Assembly: GCA_030154385.1 (NCBI GenBank)
Contig: JASKJZ010000137.1
Span: 1 to 6,812 of the forward strand
Reading direction: 5' to 3'
DNA length: 6,812 nt
Source of the DNA: Clostridiales bacterium
Lineage (GTDB): Bacteria > Bacillota_A > Clostridia > Lachnospirales > Lachnospiraceae
Shown: one piece after another, positions 1 through 5,743 of the stretch
How the letters are laid out: every line of letters starts with the position of its first letter
Position numbering within the stretch: position 1 is the first letter of the stretch
Made by a program: the position numbers and the translations under genes
The notes under the pieces: generated by a model
Databases searched by the model: none
The model's input: only the letters and a program-made list of their open reading frames with translations
What the model was told of the DNA's origin: nothing

Positions 1-2
1 CA

Positions 3-287
3 AAAAGAACCTTTGAAATGATACCGATGTGCCATCCTCTGCTTTTGACGAAGGCAAGCCTTGATTTCGAACTAGAGGAAGCGACGCATTGCATACGGGT
101 GATTGCAACGACAAAGGTTACAGGGCAGACAGGAGTTGAAATGGAGGCGTTACATGCGGTATCCTGTGCACTTCTGACAATTTATGATATGGTGAAGGCC
201 ATGGATCGTTCGATGCAGATTGAGGACATTCATCTGGATAAGAAGGATGGCGGAAAAAGCGGCTTGTTTGAAAGGAGCGTGGACTAG
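3..287 (+). CDS. moaC: MoaC, cyclic pyranopterin monophosphate synthase (5' truncated by window edge)
   Basis: This is the C-terminal part of MoaC, the soluble enzyme that acts after MoaA in molybdenum cofactor synthesis and rearranges the 3',8-cyclo-GTP product into cyclic pyranopterin monophosphate. The frame is open from the window edge, and the first codons (KRTFE) run straight into the family hallmark IPMCHP, so the ATG at 18 is an internal methionine and not the start. Further family motifs follow in order: TGQTGVEMEAL, a LTIYDMVKAMD helix, and the closing DKKDGGKSG, whose lysine belongs to the active site in characterised MoaC proteins. About 95 codons are present of the usual 155-165, so roughly the first 60-70 residues are missing. 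Its TAG stop touches the ATG of the XdhC-family gene, which indicates one transcript with the downstream Moco genes. Confidence 0.95.
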   Translation, partial: KRTFEMIPMCHPLLLTKASLDFELEEATHCIRVIATTKVTGQTGVEMEALHAVSCALLTIYDMVKAMDRSMQIEDIHLDKKDGGKSGLFERSVD

Positions 288-1346
288 ATGCGGGAACTGT
301 TTGAGGCAATTCGCGAGTTAAATCCTAATGCAAAAAATATCTTGGCAACTGGAATTGAAGGACCGTTATTTGGAGAAAAGATTGTAATTTCAGAAGATAA
401 AGCCGTATTTTGTACCTCAGAGCAACTAAAACTATTTGCATATTTTGATGCAATTTCAAAGGTAGACAATAATCAAAAGCTTACGATTGAGGAAAGTACC
501 TTCTACTGCGAAGTGATTGGCTCGGAAAAAAAGCTTGTCATTTGCGGGGGCGGTCATGTTTCAATTCCTGTGATTCAAATGGGAAAGATGCTTGGCTTTC
601 ATGTGACGGTGCTGGAGGATCGCCCTTTTTTCGCAGATAATGCAAGAAGAGCGGGCGCGGATGTTGTCCTTTGTGAGAATTTTGAAGCGGGACTAGCAAA
701 GATTGCGGGTGACAATGATACTTTTTTTGTTATTGTGACAAGAGGACATCGCTTTGACATGGTTTGTTTGGAAAAAATTGTGCCAAAGCCAAATGCATAT
801 ATTGGTATGATTGGTAGTAAGCTTAGGGTCAAAAAAGTTTTGGAAGCGGTGCGCGAAACATTATCCCAACATTCGATGTATCAGGATAGAGAAGAGGCAC
901 TAGATCTTGCAATTATGAATATTTATTCTCCAATCGGGCTAAAAATAAAGGCTGAGACACCAGAAGAAATTGCGGTGTCAATCATGGCAGAGCTCATTAT
1001 GGTAAAAAATGGGGAAGCCAAAACAAATGCCTTTACCAAAGACATTTTAAAGGCAGTTTTTGATGAAGAGAAGAGGACTATGGGAAAGGTACTCGCAACC
1101 ATTATTTCCAGAAAGGGCTCTGCACCGCGAGGAATCGGTACGAAAATGATTTTTTTGCAAGATGGTTCAAGCGTTGGAACGATTGGAGGAGGCTGCGCAG
1201 AGTCTGATGTGCAAAAAAAGAGTATTTTACTCATGAACGAAAAGACACCCAAAATCTACAAGGTTGATATGACGGGGCAGGATGCCGAAGAGGATGGCAT
1301 GGTATGCGGTGGTGTCATCGAAGTTTTATTGGAGCCATTTCATTAG
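288..1346 (+). CDS. XdhC/CoxI-family molybdenum hydroxylase maturation protein, rearranged domain order
   Basis: XdhC-family proteins bind the molybdenum cofactor and help sulfurate and insert it into xanthine dehydrogenase-type hydroxylases. In this 352-residue protein the Rossmann-type domain (XdhC_C) comes first: KLVICGGGHVS at residues 82-92, VIVTRGHRFD at 148-157, YIGMIGS at 171-177 and SPIGLKIKAETPEEIAVSI at 214-232. The XdhC_CoxI domain comes last: ATIISRKGSAPRG at 270-282, GTIGGGCAE at 297-305 and DGMVCGG at 336-342. In classical XdhC the CoxI domain is N-terminal. Residues 1-70 are poorly conserved, but NILATGIEGPLFGEKIVIS weakly resembles the beginning of a CoxI domain and may be a degenerate copy. 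The ATG follows the moaC TAG without a gap, and its AAGGAG site (272-276) lies in the end of moaC, 11 bases upstream. Placement between moaC and moaA supports a Moco role. The hydroxylase it serves is not in the window. Confidence 0.9.
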   Translation: MRELFEAIRELNPNAKNILATGIEGPLFGEKIVISEDKAVFCTSEQLKLFAYFDAISKVDNNQKLTIEESTFYCEVIGSEKKLVICGGGHVSIPVIQMGKMLGFHVTVLEDRPFFADNARRAGADVVLCENFEAGLAKIAGDNDTFFVIVTRGHRFDMVCLEKIVPKPNAYIGMIGSKLRVKKVLEAVRETLSQHSMYQDREEALDLAIMNIYSPIGLKIKAETPEEIAVSIMAELIMVKNGEAKTNAFTKDILKAVFDEEKRTMGKVLATIISRKGSAPRGIGTKMIFLQDGSSVGTIGGGCAESDVQKKSILLMNEKTPKIYKVDMTGQDAEEDGMVCGGVIEVLLEPFH

Positions 1347-1409
1347 GGCAATAAAGGTAAGTGATTGCGGGTGGATTCCTTTTGCAAGGGAGAAAGAAGG
1401 GGTAGCAAT

Positions 1410-2396
1410 ATGAAAGATCAGTATGGAAGAGAAATTGATTATATTCGAATTTCGGTGACTGACCGCTGTAATCTGCGGTGTAAGTACTGTATGCCAGAGG
1501 AAGGGGTTTATTCCTTGCAGCATGAGGATATTCTTACCTACGAAGAAATTATTATGCTTTGTCATTGTTTTGCAAAGCTTGGAATTAAAAAGGTAAAGCT
1601 GACAGGTGGAGAACCATTAGTACGAAAAGGATTTGTTCCTCTGGTCAAAAAAATCAAAGAGATTCCTGGGATTGAAGAGGTTACCATGACAACAAATGGT
1701 ATTTTATTGGAGGAATATCTTGAGGATTTGAAGGCAGCAGGATTAGATGCCATCAACATTAGCTTAGATAGTCTAAATCCAGAAAAATATAAGGATATCA
1801 CAAGACAGGGCGACCTTTCAAAGGTAATGAAGAGCATAGAGAGAGCGGCTGGTATGGGATTTCGCTCCATTAAGATTAATGCATTGATTATCAGTGGGTT
1901 CAATGAAGATGATATTGTTTCCCTGGCATCTCTTGCAAAGGATACCCCGGTAAGCGTTCGTTTTATTGAGATGATGCCAATTGGGGAAGGCGGCGGCTAT
2001 AGTGGGATATCGCAGGCGGATATTATGAATCGCCTCGAAGCAGTCTATGGGACGCTCACTCCTTATACAGAAAAAATAGGAAATGGCCCGGCCACTTATT
2101 ATGAGCTTTTAGGATTTCAGGGAAAAATTGGATTTATTAGCGCAATCAGTCATGAATTTTGTGAAGATTGCAATCGCATTCGTGTGACCGCAGATGGAAA
2201 TTTAAAGCTGTGTCTTCAATATCAAAATCTTTTACAGCTAAAAGAAATTATCGCATCTAAGGTTTCAGAGGAGGAGCTGACTGAACTTTTGCGTATGGCC
2301 ATTTTTATGAAACCAAGGAAACATGATTTTCAGAATAAAAAGGAACATGCATGTTCGAAAAAAGAGACAAAAAGCATGGTTCAGATTGGAGGATAG
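1410..2396 (+). CDS. moaA: MoaA, GTP 3',8-cyclase (radical SAM)
   Basis: MoaA is the radical-SAM enzyme that starts molybdenum cofactor synthesis by converting GTP to 3',8-cyclo-7,8-dihydro-GTP, the substrate of MoaC. The 328-residue protein has the full set of signatures. DRCNLRCKYC carries the SAM cluster cysteines (20, 24, 27), LTGGEPL lies at residues 64-70, and CEDCNRIRVTADGNLKLC at 251-268 carries the second cluster (C-x2-C-x13-C) with the arginines that contact GTP. The chain ends in the conserved Gly-Gly tail (IQ-type ending QIGG), which is needed for catalysis in known MoaA. The ATG at 1410 is chosen because AGAAGGGG sits about 8 bases upstream and the protein then begins in the normal MoaA way (MKDQYGREIDYIRISVTDRC). 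An in-frame TTG at 1365 would add 15 residues without family similarity. It lies 63 bases after the XdhC gene in the same operon. Confidence 0.96.
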   Translation: MKDQYGREIDYIRISVTDRCNLRCKYCMPEEGVYSLQHEDILTYEEIIMLCHCFAKLGIKKVKLTGGEPLVRKGFVPLVKKIKEIPGIEEVTMTTNGILLEEYLEDLKAAGLDAINISLDSLNPEKYKDITRQGDLSKVMKSIERAAGMGFRSIKINALIISGFNEDDIVSLASLAKDTPVSVRFIEMMPIGEGGGYSGISQADIMNRLEAVYGTLTPYTEKIGNGPATYYELLGFQGKIGFISAISHEFCEDCNRIRVTADGNLKLCLQYQNLLQLKEIIASKVSEEELTELLRMAIFMKPRKHDFQNKKEHACSKKETKSMVQIGG

Positions 2397-2398
2397 GA

Positions 2399-2827
2399 AT
2401 GGGGAAAGTAATTGCAGTTTGCATCAGTGAAATTCGTGGAATCCAAAAGGTAAATATCCATCAAGGAAATTTTATCGAAAATTTTGGAATCGAGGGAGAC
2501 GCTCATGCTGGAGACTGGCATCGTCAGGTCAGCTTATTATCGTATGATAAGATTAAAGCGTTTAACGAACGCGGGGCTGGCGTGAAGGATGGTGCCTTTG
2601 GCGAAAATTTAGTCGTGGAAGGGTTTGATTTTAAGTCACTTCCCGTTGGAACTCGCTTTTCTTGTAATGATGTGATTCTTGAGATGACACAGATTGGGAA
2701 GGAATGTCACTCCCATTGCGAGATTTATAAAAAAATGGGAGAGTGCATTATGCCAAAAGAAGGCGTGTTTGCAAGAGTGATACAGGGCGGTATTATCCGT
2801 GAAGGAGATGAGCTTACCATCGTATAA
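2399..2827 (+). CDS. MOSC domain-containing protein
   Basis: This 142-residue protein is essentially a single MOSC domain, the fold shared by the C-terminus of Moco sulfurases, YiiM and mARC proteins, which bind molybdopterin or carry persulfide sulfur. Visible hallmarks are GIEGDAHAGDWHRQVSLL (residues 30-47), FGENLVVEG (67-75), LPVGTRF (81-87) and QIGKECHSHC (98-107), with Cys103 at the conserved cysteine position. It ends with MPKEGVFARVIQGGIIREGD. Stand-alone MOSC genes next to moaA/moaC are common in clostridia. The exact reaction is not established and a role in cofactor sulfuration is inference. The ATG at 2399 lies 2 bases after the moaA stop and 5 bases after GGAGGA (2388-2393), which is formed by the two terminal glycine codons of moaA. 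A possible ATG at 2351 would overlap moaA by 46 bases and add 16 residues with no MOSC similarity, so it is rejected. Confidence 0.92.
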   Translation: MGKVIAVCISEIRGIQKVNIHQGNFIENFGIEGDAHAGDWHRQVSLLSYDKIKAFNERGAGVKDGAFGENLVVEGFDFKSLPVGTRFSCNDVILEMTQIGKECHSHCEIYKKMGECIMPKEGVFARVIQGGIIREGDELTIV

Positions 2828-2854
2828 GAGTAAGAAAAATAATAAAATTGTCAA

Positions 2855-2877
2855 TCAAGAAGGGTTTCCTTTCTTGA
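2855..2877. repeat. 10-bp inverted repeat (hairpin) between MOSC gene and ridA
   Basis: TCAAGAAGGG and CCTTTCTTGA are separated by TTT and fold into a 10-bp stem with one G-U wobble. No T-run follows on the + strand, so it does not look like an ordinary terminator. It sits in the 80-base gap before ridA and could be an mRNA processing or stability element, or a protein site. No convincing -35/-10 pair with sensible spacing was found for ridA here: the TATAAT at 2886-2891 is too close to the ribosome binding site at 2895. Confidence 0.45.
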
Positions 2878-2907
2878 AATATAAATATAATAATGGAGGA
2901 ATTTAAC

Positions 2908-3291
2908 ATGAAAAAGGAAGTAATCAGTGCTAAAAATGCACCTGCAGCAGTAGGACCATATGTGCATGCAACAAAGGTAGGAGATATGATATATACATCA
3001 GGTCAGCTTGGACTAGATCCAGCAACGGGTGATTTTCCAGAAGGCGGAATTGAGGCGCAGACAGAAATGGCACTTAAAAACCTTGGCGCGGTGTTAGAAG
3101 CAGGCGGTGCAAGCTATGCAGATGTTGTTAAAACCACTGTATTTTTGGCTGACATGAACGACTTTGCTGTAATGAATGGCATCTATGCAAGTTATTTTAC
3201 AGGGGAAGCACCAGCTAGATCTTGTGTACAGGTCGCAAAGCTGCCAAAGGGTGGCCTAGTTGAGGTTGAGGCAATTGCAGTCGTAAAATAA
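2908..3291 (+). CDS. ridA: RidA family reactive enamine/imine deaminase
   Basis: RidA proteins (YjgF/YER057c/UK114 family) are soluble trimers that hydrolyse reactive enamine/imine intermediates, such as 2-aminoacrylate made by PLP-dependent dehydratases, to the keto acid plus ammonia. The 127 residues match the family length. The active-site motifs are TSGQLGLDP (30-38), the substrate-carboxylate arginine in PARSCVQV (Arg104), and VEVEAIAV with Glu121 near the C-terminus. The ATG at 2908 has GGAGG (2895-2899) 8 bases upstream and gives the normal RidA start (MKKEVISAKNAPAAVGPY). An ATG at 2893 would place the ribosome binding site inside the coding region. It follows the Moco genes after 80 bases and precedes a strong terminator. 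It may be the last gene of the operon or have its own transcript. A link to molybdenum hydroxylase (purine) metabolism is only suggested by position. Confidence 0.95.
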   Translation: MKKEVISAKNAPAAVGPYVHATKVGDMIYTSGQLGLDPATGDFPEGGIEAQTEMALKNLGAVLEAGGASYADVVKTTVFLADMNDFAVMNGIYASYFTGEAPARSCVQVAKLPKGGLVEVEAIAVVK

Positions 3292-3303
3292 AGAAAGAGA
3301 ACC

Positions 3304-3341
3304 AAAAAAGCCGTTTGTAGAACTTACATAACGGCTTTTTT
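3304..3341. terminator. Bidirectional intrinsic terminator between ridA and queT
   Basis: AAAAAAGCCGTT (3304-3315) pairs perfectly with AACGGCTTTTTT (3330-3341). The stem continues as TGTA/TACA with one bulged T and a 5-base loop. The T-run at its 3' end terminates + strand transcripts from ridA, and the A-run gives a matching U-run for - strand transcripts. The convergent genes ridA and queT end 12 bases before and 23 bases beyond it, so one element can serve both. Confidence 0.9.
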
Positions 3342-3363
3342 GTGCTTAAATCATAAGTTAAAA

Positions 3364-3849
3364 TTACTGAAAAAGGATATGTTTATATTTATTTAATGCA
3401 AATAGTAAAACTAAGCCGAAAATACCGCAGGCAATTACTTCTCCGATGCCTACCGTAAGCATTAAGTAAGGGATTGCATCGGGAACACCATAGCTGATAC
3501 GAAGTACCCATGGAACGATGATGGTATTTGCCAAAATGGGTGGAAGTGGTACAAGGAACTTATGTTTGCGGAGCAGATAGGAGCCAAAGGCACCAAGTAG
3601 GGTTGCAAAGGTACCGAATACGATATCAAATACCGTACATCCAGTCAGAATATTGCTTAACAAGCATCCAATCGCGACTCCTGGTATGGCAGCACTTGTA
3701 AAATAGGGAAGGATGGTTAGCATTTCTGATAGCCGAACTTGTATAGGTCCAGAAGCGAGTCCCAGTGCATTGGCTAAGAATGTGAGAACGACATAAAGAG
3801 CAGCAATCATTGCCGCCTGTGTTAGAAATAAGACTTTTTTGTTTTGCAT
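3364..3849 (-). CDS. queT: QueT, ECF transporter S component for queuosine precursor
   Basis: QueT (COG4708, formerly DUF988) is the membrane substrate-binding subunit of an energy-coupling-factor importer, thought to take up preQ0/preQ1 or a related queuosine precursor. The shared EcfA/EcfT modules would be encoded elsewhere. The 161-residue protein is almost entirely hydrophobic, with about five to six membrane segments beginning near residues 9, 45, 72, 98 and 127. It has the family's conserved segment GPIQVRLSEMLTILPYF (34-50) and GVAIGCLLSN (57-66). The ATG is preceded by AAAGGAG, 8 bases upstream. The call is strengthened by the preQ1-type riboswitch in its leader, since such riboswitches regularly control queT. 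It is a single-gene unit convergent with ridA, ending in the shared terminator. Confidence 0.95.
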   Translation of the reverse strand: MQNKKVLFLTQAAMIAALYVVLTFLANALGLASGPIQVRLSEMLTILPYFTSAAIPGVAIGCLLSNILTGCTVFDIVFGTFATLLGAFGSYLLRKHKFLVPLPPILANTIIVPWVLRISYGVPDAIPYLMLTVGIGEVIACGIFGLVLLFALNKYKHILFQ

Positions 3850-3857
3850 ATTAAATT

Positions 3858-3900
3858 CTCCTTTAGTTTTGTTTTACGAGTGGAAGGTCACGAACACTCG
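3858..3900 (-). promoter_or_regulatory. preQ1 riboswitch (class I-like) in the queT leader
   Basis: Read on the - strand, CGAGTG and CACTCG form a 6-bp stem around a 12-base loop TTCGTGACCTTC. An A-rich tail (TAAAACAAAACT) then leads into AAAGGAG, the queT ribosome binding site. This is the layout of the compact preQ1-I aptamer: short stem, loop starting UUCG, a cytosine just before the 3' stem strand, A-rich tail and CUAA-type end. Binding would form a pseudoknot in which loop CCTT can pair with AAGG of the ribosome binding site, shutting translation when the precursor is plentiful. No terminator lies between aptamer and gene, so control is probably translational. The loop is not a textbook match, so class I is favoured over class II (similar, but usually with an extra hairpin) but not proven. 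Confidence 0.75.
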
Positions 3901-3948
3901 GTTTATATAGCCCAAAGACCTTATTTTTAGGGCGTTTGCGACTTTATT

Positions 3949-3976
3949 AGTATAGCATGAAAATTGGGGATGTCAA
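3949..3976 (-). promoter_or_regulatory. queT promoter, extended -10
   Basis: On the - strand a perfect TTGACA (3976-3971) and TATACT (3954-3949) are 16 bases apart, with TGC immediately before the -10 hexamer (extended -10). This predicts a start near 3942 and a leader of about 92 bases, long enough for the preQ1 aptamer and an additional upstream fold (GCCC/GGGC at 3910-3933). Confidence 0.82.
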
Positions 3977-4185
3977 GTGGTGACGTAATTTTCACTTCAA
4001 AGAAACCTAATATCGAATATGGAGCACCACAGCGGCTTTATTCTGTCGAAGAGATAGAAAAAATATGGAAGCAAATCGGTATGCAGACGGTTCAGACCTT
4101 TTCCAATTATAATGGTAAGGATGCATCCTATAAGGAAGTACAACTTATGATATATTATAGAAAGATATTTCCCTTTTTAGCTTGA
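3964..4185 (+). pseudogene. C-terminal remnant of a probable SAM-dependent methyltransferase
   Basis: The frame encodes about 70 residues with an in-frame TGA at 3958-3960 just upstream. Residues from EYGAPQRLYSVEEIEKIWKQ through GKDASYKEVQLMIYYRKI resemble the last 50 residues of class I SAM-dependent methyltransferases: a 'YS.EEI' helix, a 'GM.TV..FSNYNG' strand, and a final 'E.QLMIY.RK' strand. The N-terminal SAM-binding domain (GxGxG) is absent, so this is most likely a decayed gene end and not a working enzyme. No ribosome binding site precedes the possible starts (TTG at 3964, ATG at 3970), and the -35 box of the divergent queT promoter lies on the ATG itself. The remnant may still be translated, but nothing shows it. 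The family assignment is by recognition of a short segment and is only moderately sure. Confidence 0.5.
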
Positions 4186-4210
4186 TGAAACCAACAAATA
4201 GCGTTATGCT
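4182..4210 (+). promoter_or_regulatory. Candidate promoter for the XRE-regulator operon
   Basis: TTGATG (4182-4187) and TATGCT (4205-4210) are 17 bases apart, each matching four of six consensus positions, with a transcript start near 4217. A second perfect TTGACA at 4219-4224 has no good -10 at normal spacing (nearest is TTATTT from 4247). The match is weak and the gene may use a different start. Confidence 0.35.
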
Positions 4211-4237
4211 ACCTGTAGTTGACAATAGGAAACGCTA
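4199..4237. repeat. Inverted repeat upstream of XRE regulator, possible operator
   Basis: TAGCGTT (4199-4205) and AACGCTA (4231-4237) are perfect inverted copies 25 bases apart. Between them CTAC-CT-GTAG (4209-4218) is a smaller dyad directly beside TTGACA. There is no following T-run, so a terminator is unlikely. The position over the candidate promoter suits an autoregulatory site for the XRE protein encoded downstream, which is inference. Confidence 0.35.
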
Positions 4238-4256
4238 ACATGGTGGTTATTTTCTT

Positions 4257-4266
4257 GGAGGTGATT
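4257..4266 (+). promoter_or_regulatory. Orphan perfect Shine-Dalgarno sequence without a normal start codon
   Basis: GGAGGTGATT is an almost complete complement of the 3' end of 16S rRNA, but no ATG, GTG or TTG follows at 5-12 bases. The base triplet at the right distance is ATA (4271), opening a 7-codon frame that ends with TAA at 4292-4294, just before the regulator's ATG. It may be a ribosome standby site, or the remains of a lost start. Confidence 0.4.
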
Positions 4267-4296
4267 TAAAATAGAGGGCAGAAGGAGAAAATAATT

Positions 4297-5196
4297 ATGA
4301 CATTTGGACAAAAATTGAAAGTTCTTAGAAAAGAACATAACTACTCGCAAGAAGAGGTTGCACAGAGGTTGGACGTTTCACGTCAGGCAGTCAGTAAATG
4401 GGAAAGTGACAGGGGGATTCCAGAAATCGATAAGCTGGTGCAAATAAGCACTATGTTTGGAGTGACTCTTGATTATCTGATGAAAACCGATTATACGGAG
4501 GAGGATAATCAGAGTAATGGTTACTATGTAAGTCGTGAGATGATTGATGGATTTCTCTTATATAAACGACGGGGTGCTAAGAGAATAGCAATCGGTGTGT
4601 GTTTACTTTTACTATCAAATGTATTTATCAATTTGCATATGCACAACCAACTGTCTATGATTGGATATTGGATGATGCTTGCAGCGGGAGCGGCGGTACT
4701 GATTTGGCATCTGTTTCAACAAAATCACTATAAAGAGATCGGTACAAAGAAACTTATATTCGATGAGACGACACAGAAAGAATTTCGGAATGCGCATGAG
4801 CAAAATCGCAAGCGGTATTGCATAATGATAATTATGGCAGCTATAATTTTTATAATGAGCTCTCCAGTATTTTGCTCGTTTGAATTTATGGATGTAAGCT
4901 TTGCAATGGCTTTATTTTGGTTCTTACAAGCGGTTTCGCTATCGCTTGTTATCTTAGCGGGCAGTGCGCTTCATGCGGAAAGGATTCTTGCACAAAACAC
5001 AGAATATATGGATCGTAAGGGGAAGCAAGGAAGCAATTGGTGGATTTATAGTGCGCTGCCTGTAACCGCATTTGCTGTGGTAATCGGTATTTTTACAAAG
5101 GCTTGGAGCCCATTTGTACCAGTCATTGTGTTATTCTGCGCTTTGCTCATCACGGTCTGTAAATTATTGTTGGAGGGGAAAAATAAAAATGAATAA
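4297..5196 (+). CDS. XRE-family HTH regulator with multi-pass membrane domain
   Basis: Residues 7-61 are a clear Cro/C1-type helix-turn-helix (LKVLRKEHNYSQEEVAQRLD, then VSRQAVSKWESDRGIPEIDKL), of the clostridial subtype in which the DNA-binding domain is N-terminal. After a linker with a basic stretch (LYKRRGAKR, 88-96) come about six membrane segments near residues 97-112, 121-139, 174-193, 200-222, 248-267 and 271-292, and a charged tail. The protein is therefore expected to sit in the membrane with its DNA-binding domain in the cytoplasm and to regulate nearby genes in response to a membrane or surface signal; the signal is unknown. The ATG at 4297 has AAGGAG (4282-4287) 9 bases upstream. 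The last 8 bases overlap the next gene, showing a translationally coupled pair. The membrane part was not recognised as a named family. Confidence 0.88.
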   Translation: MTFGQKLKVLRKEHNYSQEEVAQRLDVSRQAVSKWESDRGIPEIDKLVQISTMFGVTLDYLMKTDYTEEDNQSNGYYVSREMIDGFLLYKRRGAKRIAIGVCLLLLSNVFINLHMHNQLSMIGYWMMLAAGAAVLIWHLFQQNHYKEIGTKKLIFDETTQKEFRNAHEQNRKRYCIMIIMAAIIFIMSSPVFCSFEFMDVSFAMALFWFLQAVSLSLVILAGSALHAERILAQNTEYMDRKGKQGSNWWIYSALPVTAFAVVIGIFTKAWSPFVPVIVLFCALLITVCKLLLEGKNKNE

Positions 5197-5725
5197 ACGA
5201 TATCTATTACCACTATCTGTCTTGCTATTACTTGTAATAATCATCGGATATCAGATGAAAATGAGTGGGAAGAATAATGAAGGAACACATAATCTACAAC
5301 GACTCGCACAGGTAGAGGTGTATGATGAAAAGGAACATAAGCTAATAAAGACCATTGAAGACAAAGAAATTTTAGCGATGTTCAATGAAAAAACGCAATT
5401 TCGTGACCAATGGTCTGAGATGGAAAATGAGTATGAAGATGAGGATGAAGATTTTCAAGGAAAATCAAAACAAGGGAAGGAAAATTATGAGCCTCAATAC
5501 ACCTATTTTTTGTATAAAGCCTCTGCTGCTTTAAATAACAGTACAGACTTAGAAAAGACACTGGAGATTACAACTTTTGAAGATACTAATCAGATCATGA
5601 TACAGATAGCGCCGGATACAGTAAAAAATATGGAGGTACCTTCTGAATACTTGACCTATTATATCGAGGGTACGAAAGATGAGATTACTTATTTGCGCTC
5701 GCTTGTGAAAGGAACAATGGAATAA
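5189..5725 (+). CDS. Small membrane-anchored extracytoplasmic protein of unknown function
   Basis: This 178-residue protein starts with MNKR and one strongly hydrophobic segment (residues 5-21) followed by a charged region, the pattern of an uncleaved signal anchor with the rest outside the membrane. No lipobox cysteine is present, so it is not a lipoprotein. Residues 78-88 are strongly acidic (EYEDEDEDF within 81-89), followed by a basic stretch (KSKQGK). The remainder is an alpha/beta-looking domain ending in YLRSLVKG. No family was recognised. The ATG at 5189 is chosen because GGAGGGG (5172-5178) lies about 10 bases upstream and it overlaps the XRE gene's end by 8 bases. An earlier ATG at 5114 would lie deep in the XRE gene with no matching site. 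Its coupling to the membrane regulator suggests a partner or sensor protein. Confidence 0.8.
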   Translation: MNKRYLLPLSVLLLLVIIIGYQMKMSGKNNEGTHNLQRLAQVEVYDEKEHKLIKTIEDKEILAMFNEKTQFRDQWSEMENEYEDEDEDFQGKSKQGKENYEPQYTYFLYKASAALNNSTDLEKTLEITTFEDTNQIMIQIAPDTVKNMEVPSEYLTYYIEGTKDEITYLRSLVKGTME

Positions 5726-5743
5726 ATTAGGGGGAAATTTAAG

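Noticed and set aside
118..309. Minus-strand open frame over moaC
   Set aside because: It runs antisense across conserved MoaC sequence, has no ribosome binding site, and shows no recognisable protein features.
923..1252. 109-residue minus-strand frame inside the XdhC-family gene
   Set aside because: The + strand encodes clear XdhC family motifs here; the antisense translation has no domain features.
2848..2891. Promoter for ridA (TTGTCA with TATAAT)
   Set aside because: The spacing between the two hexamers is 32 bases, and the TATAAT would start transcription inside the ribosome binding site.
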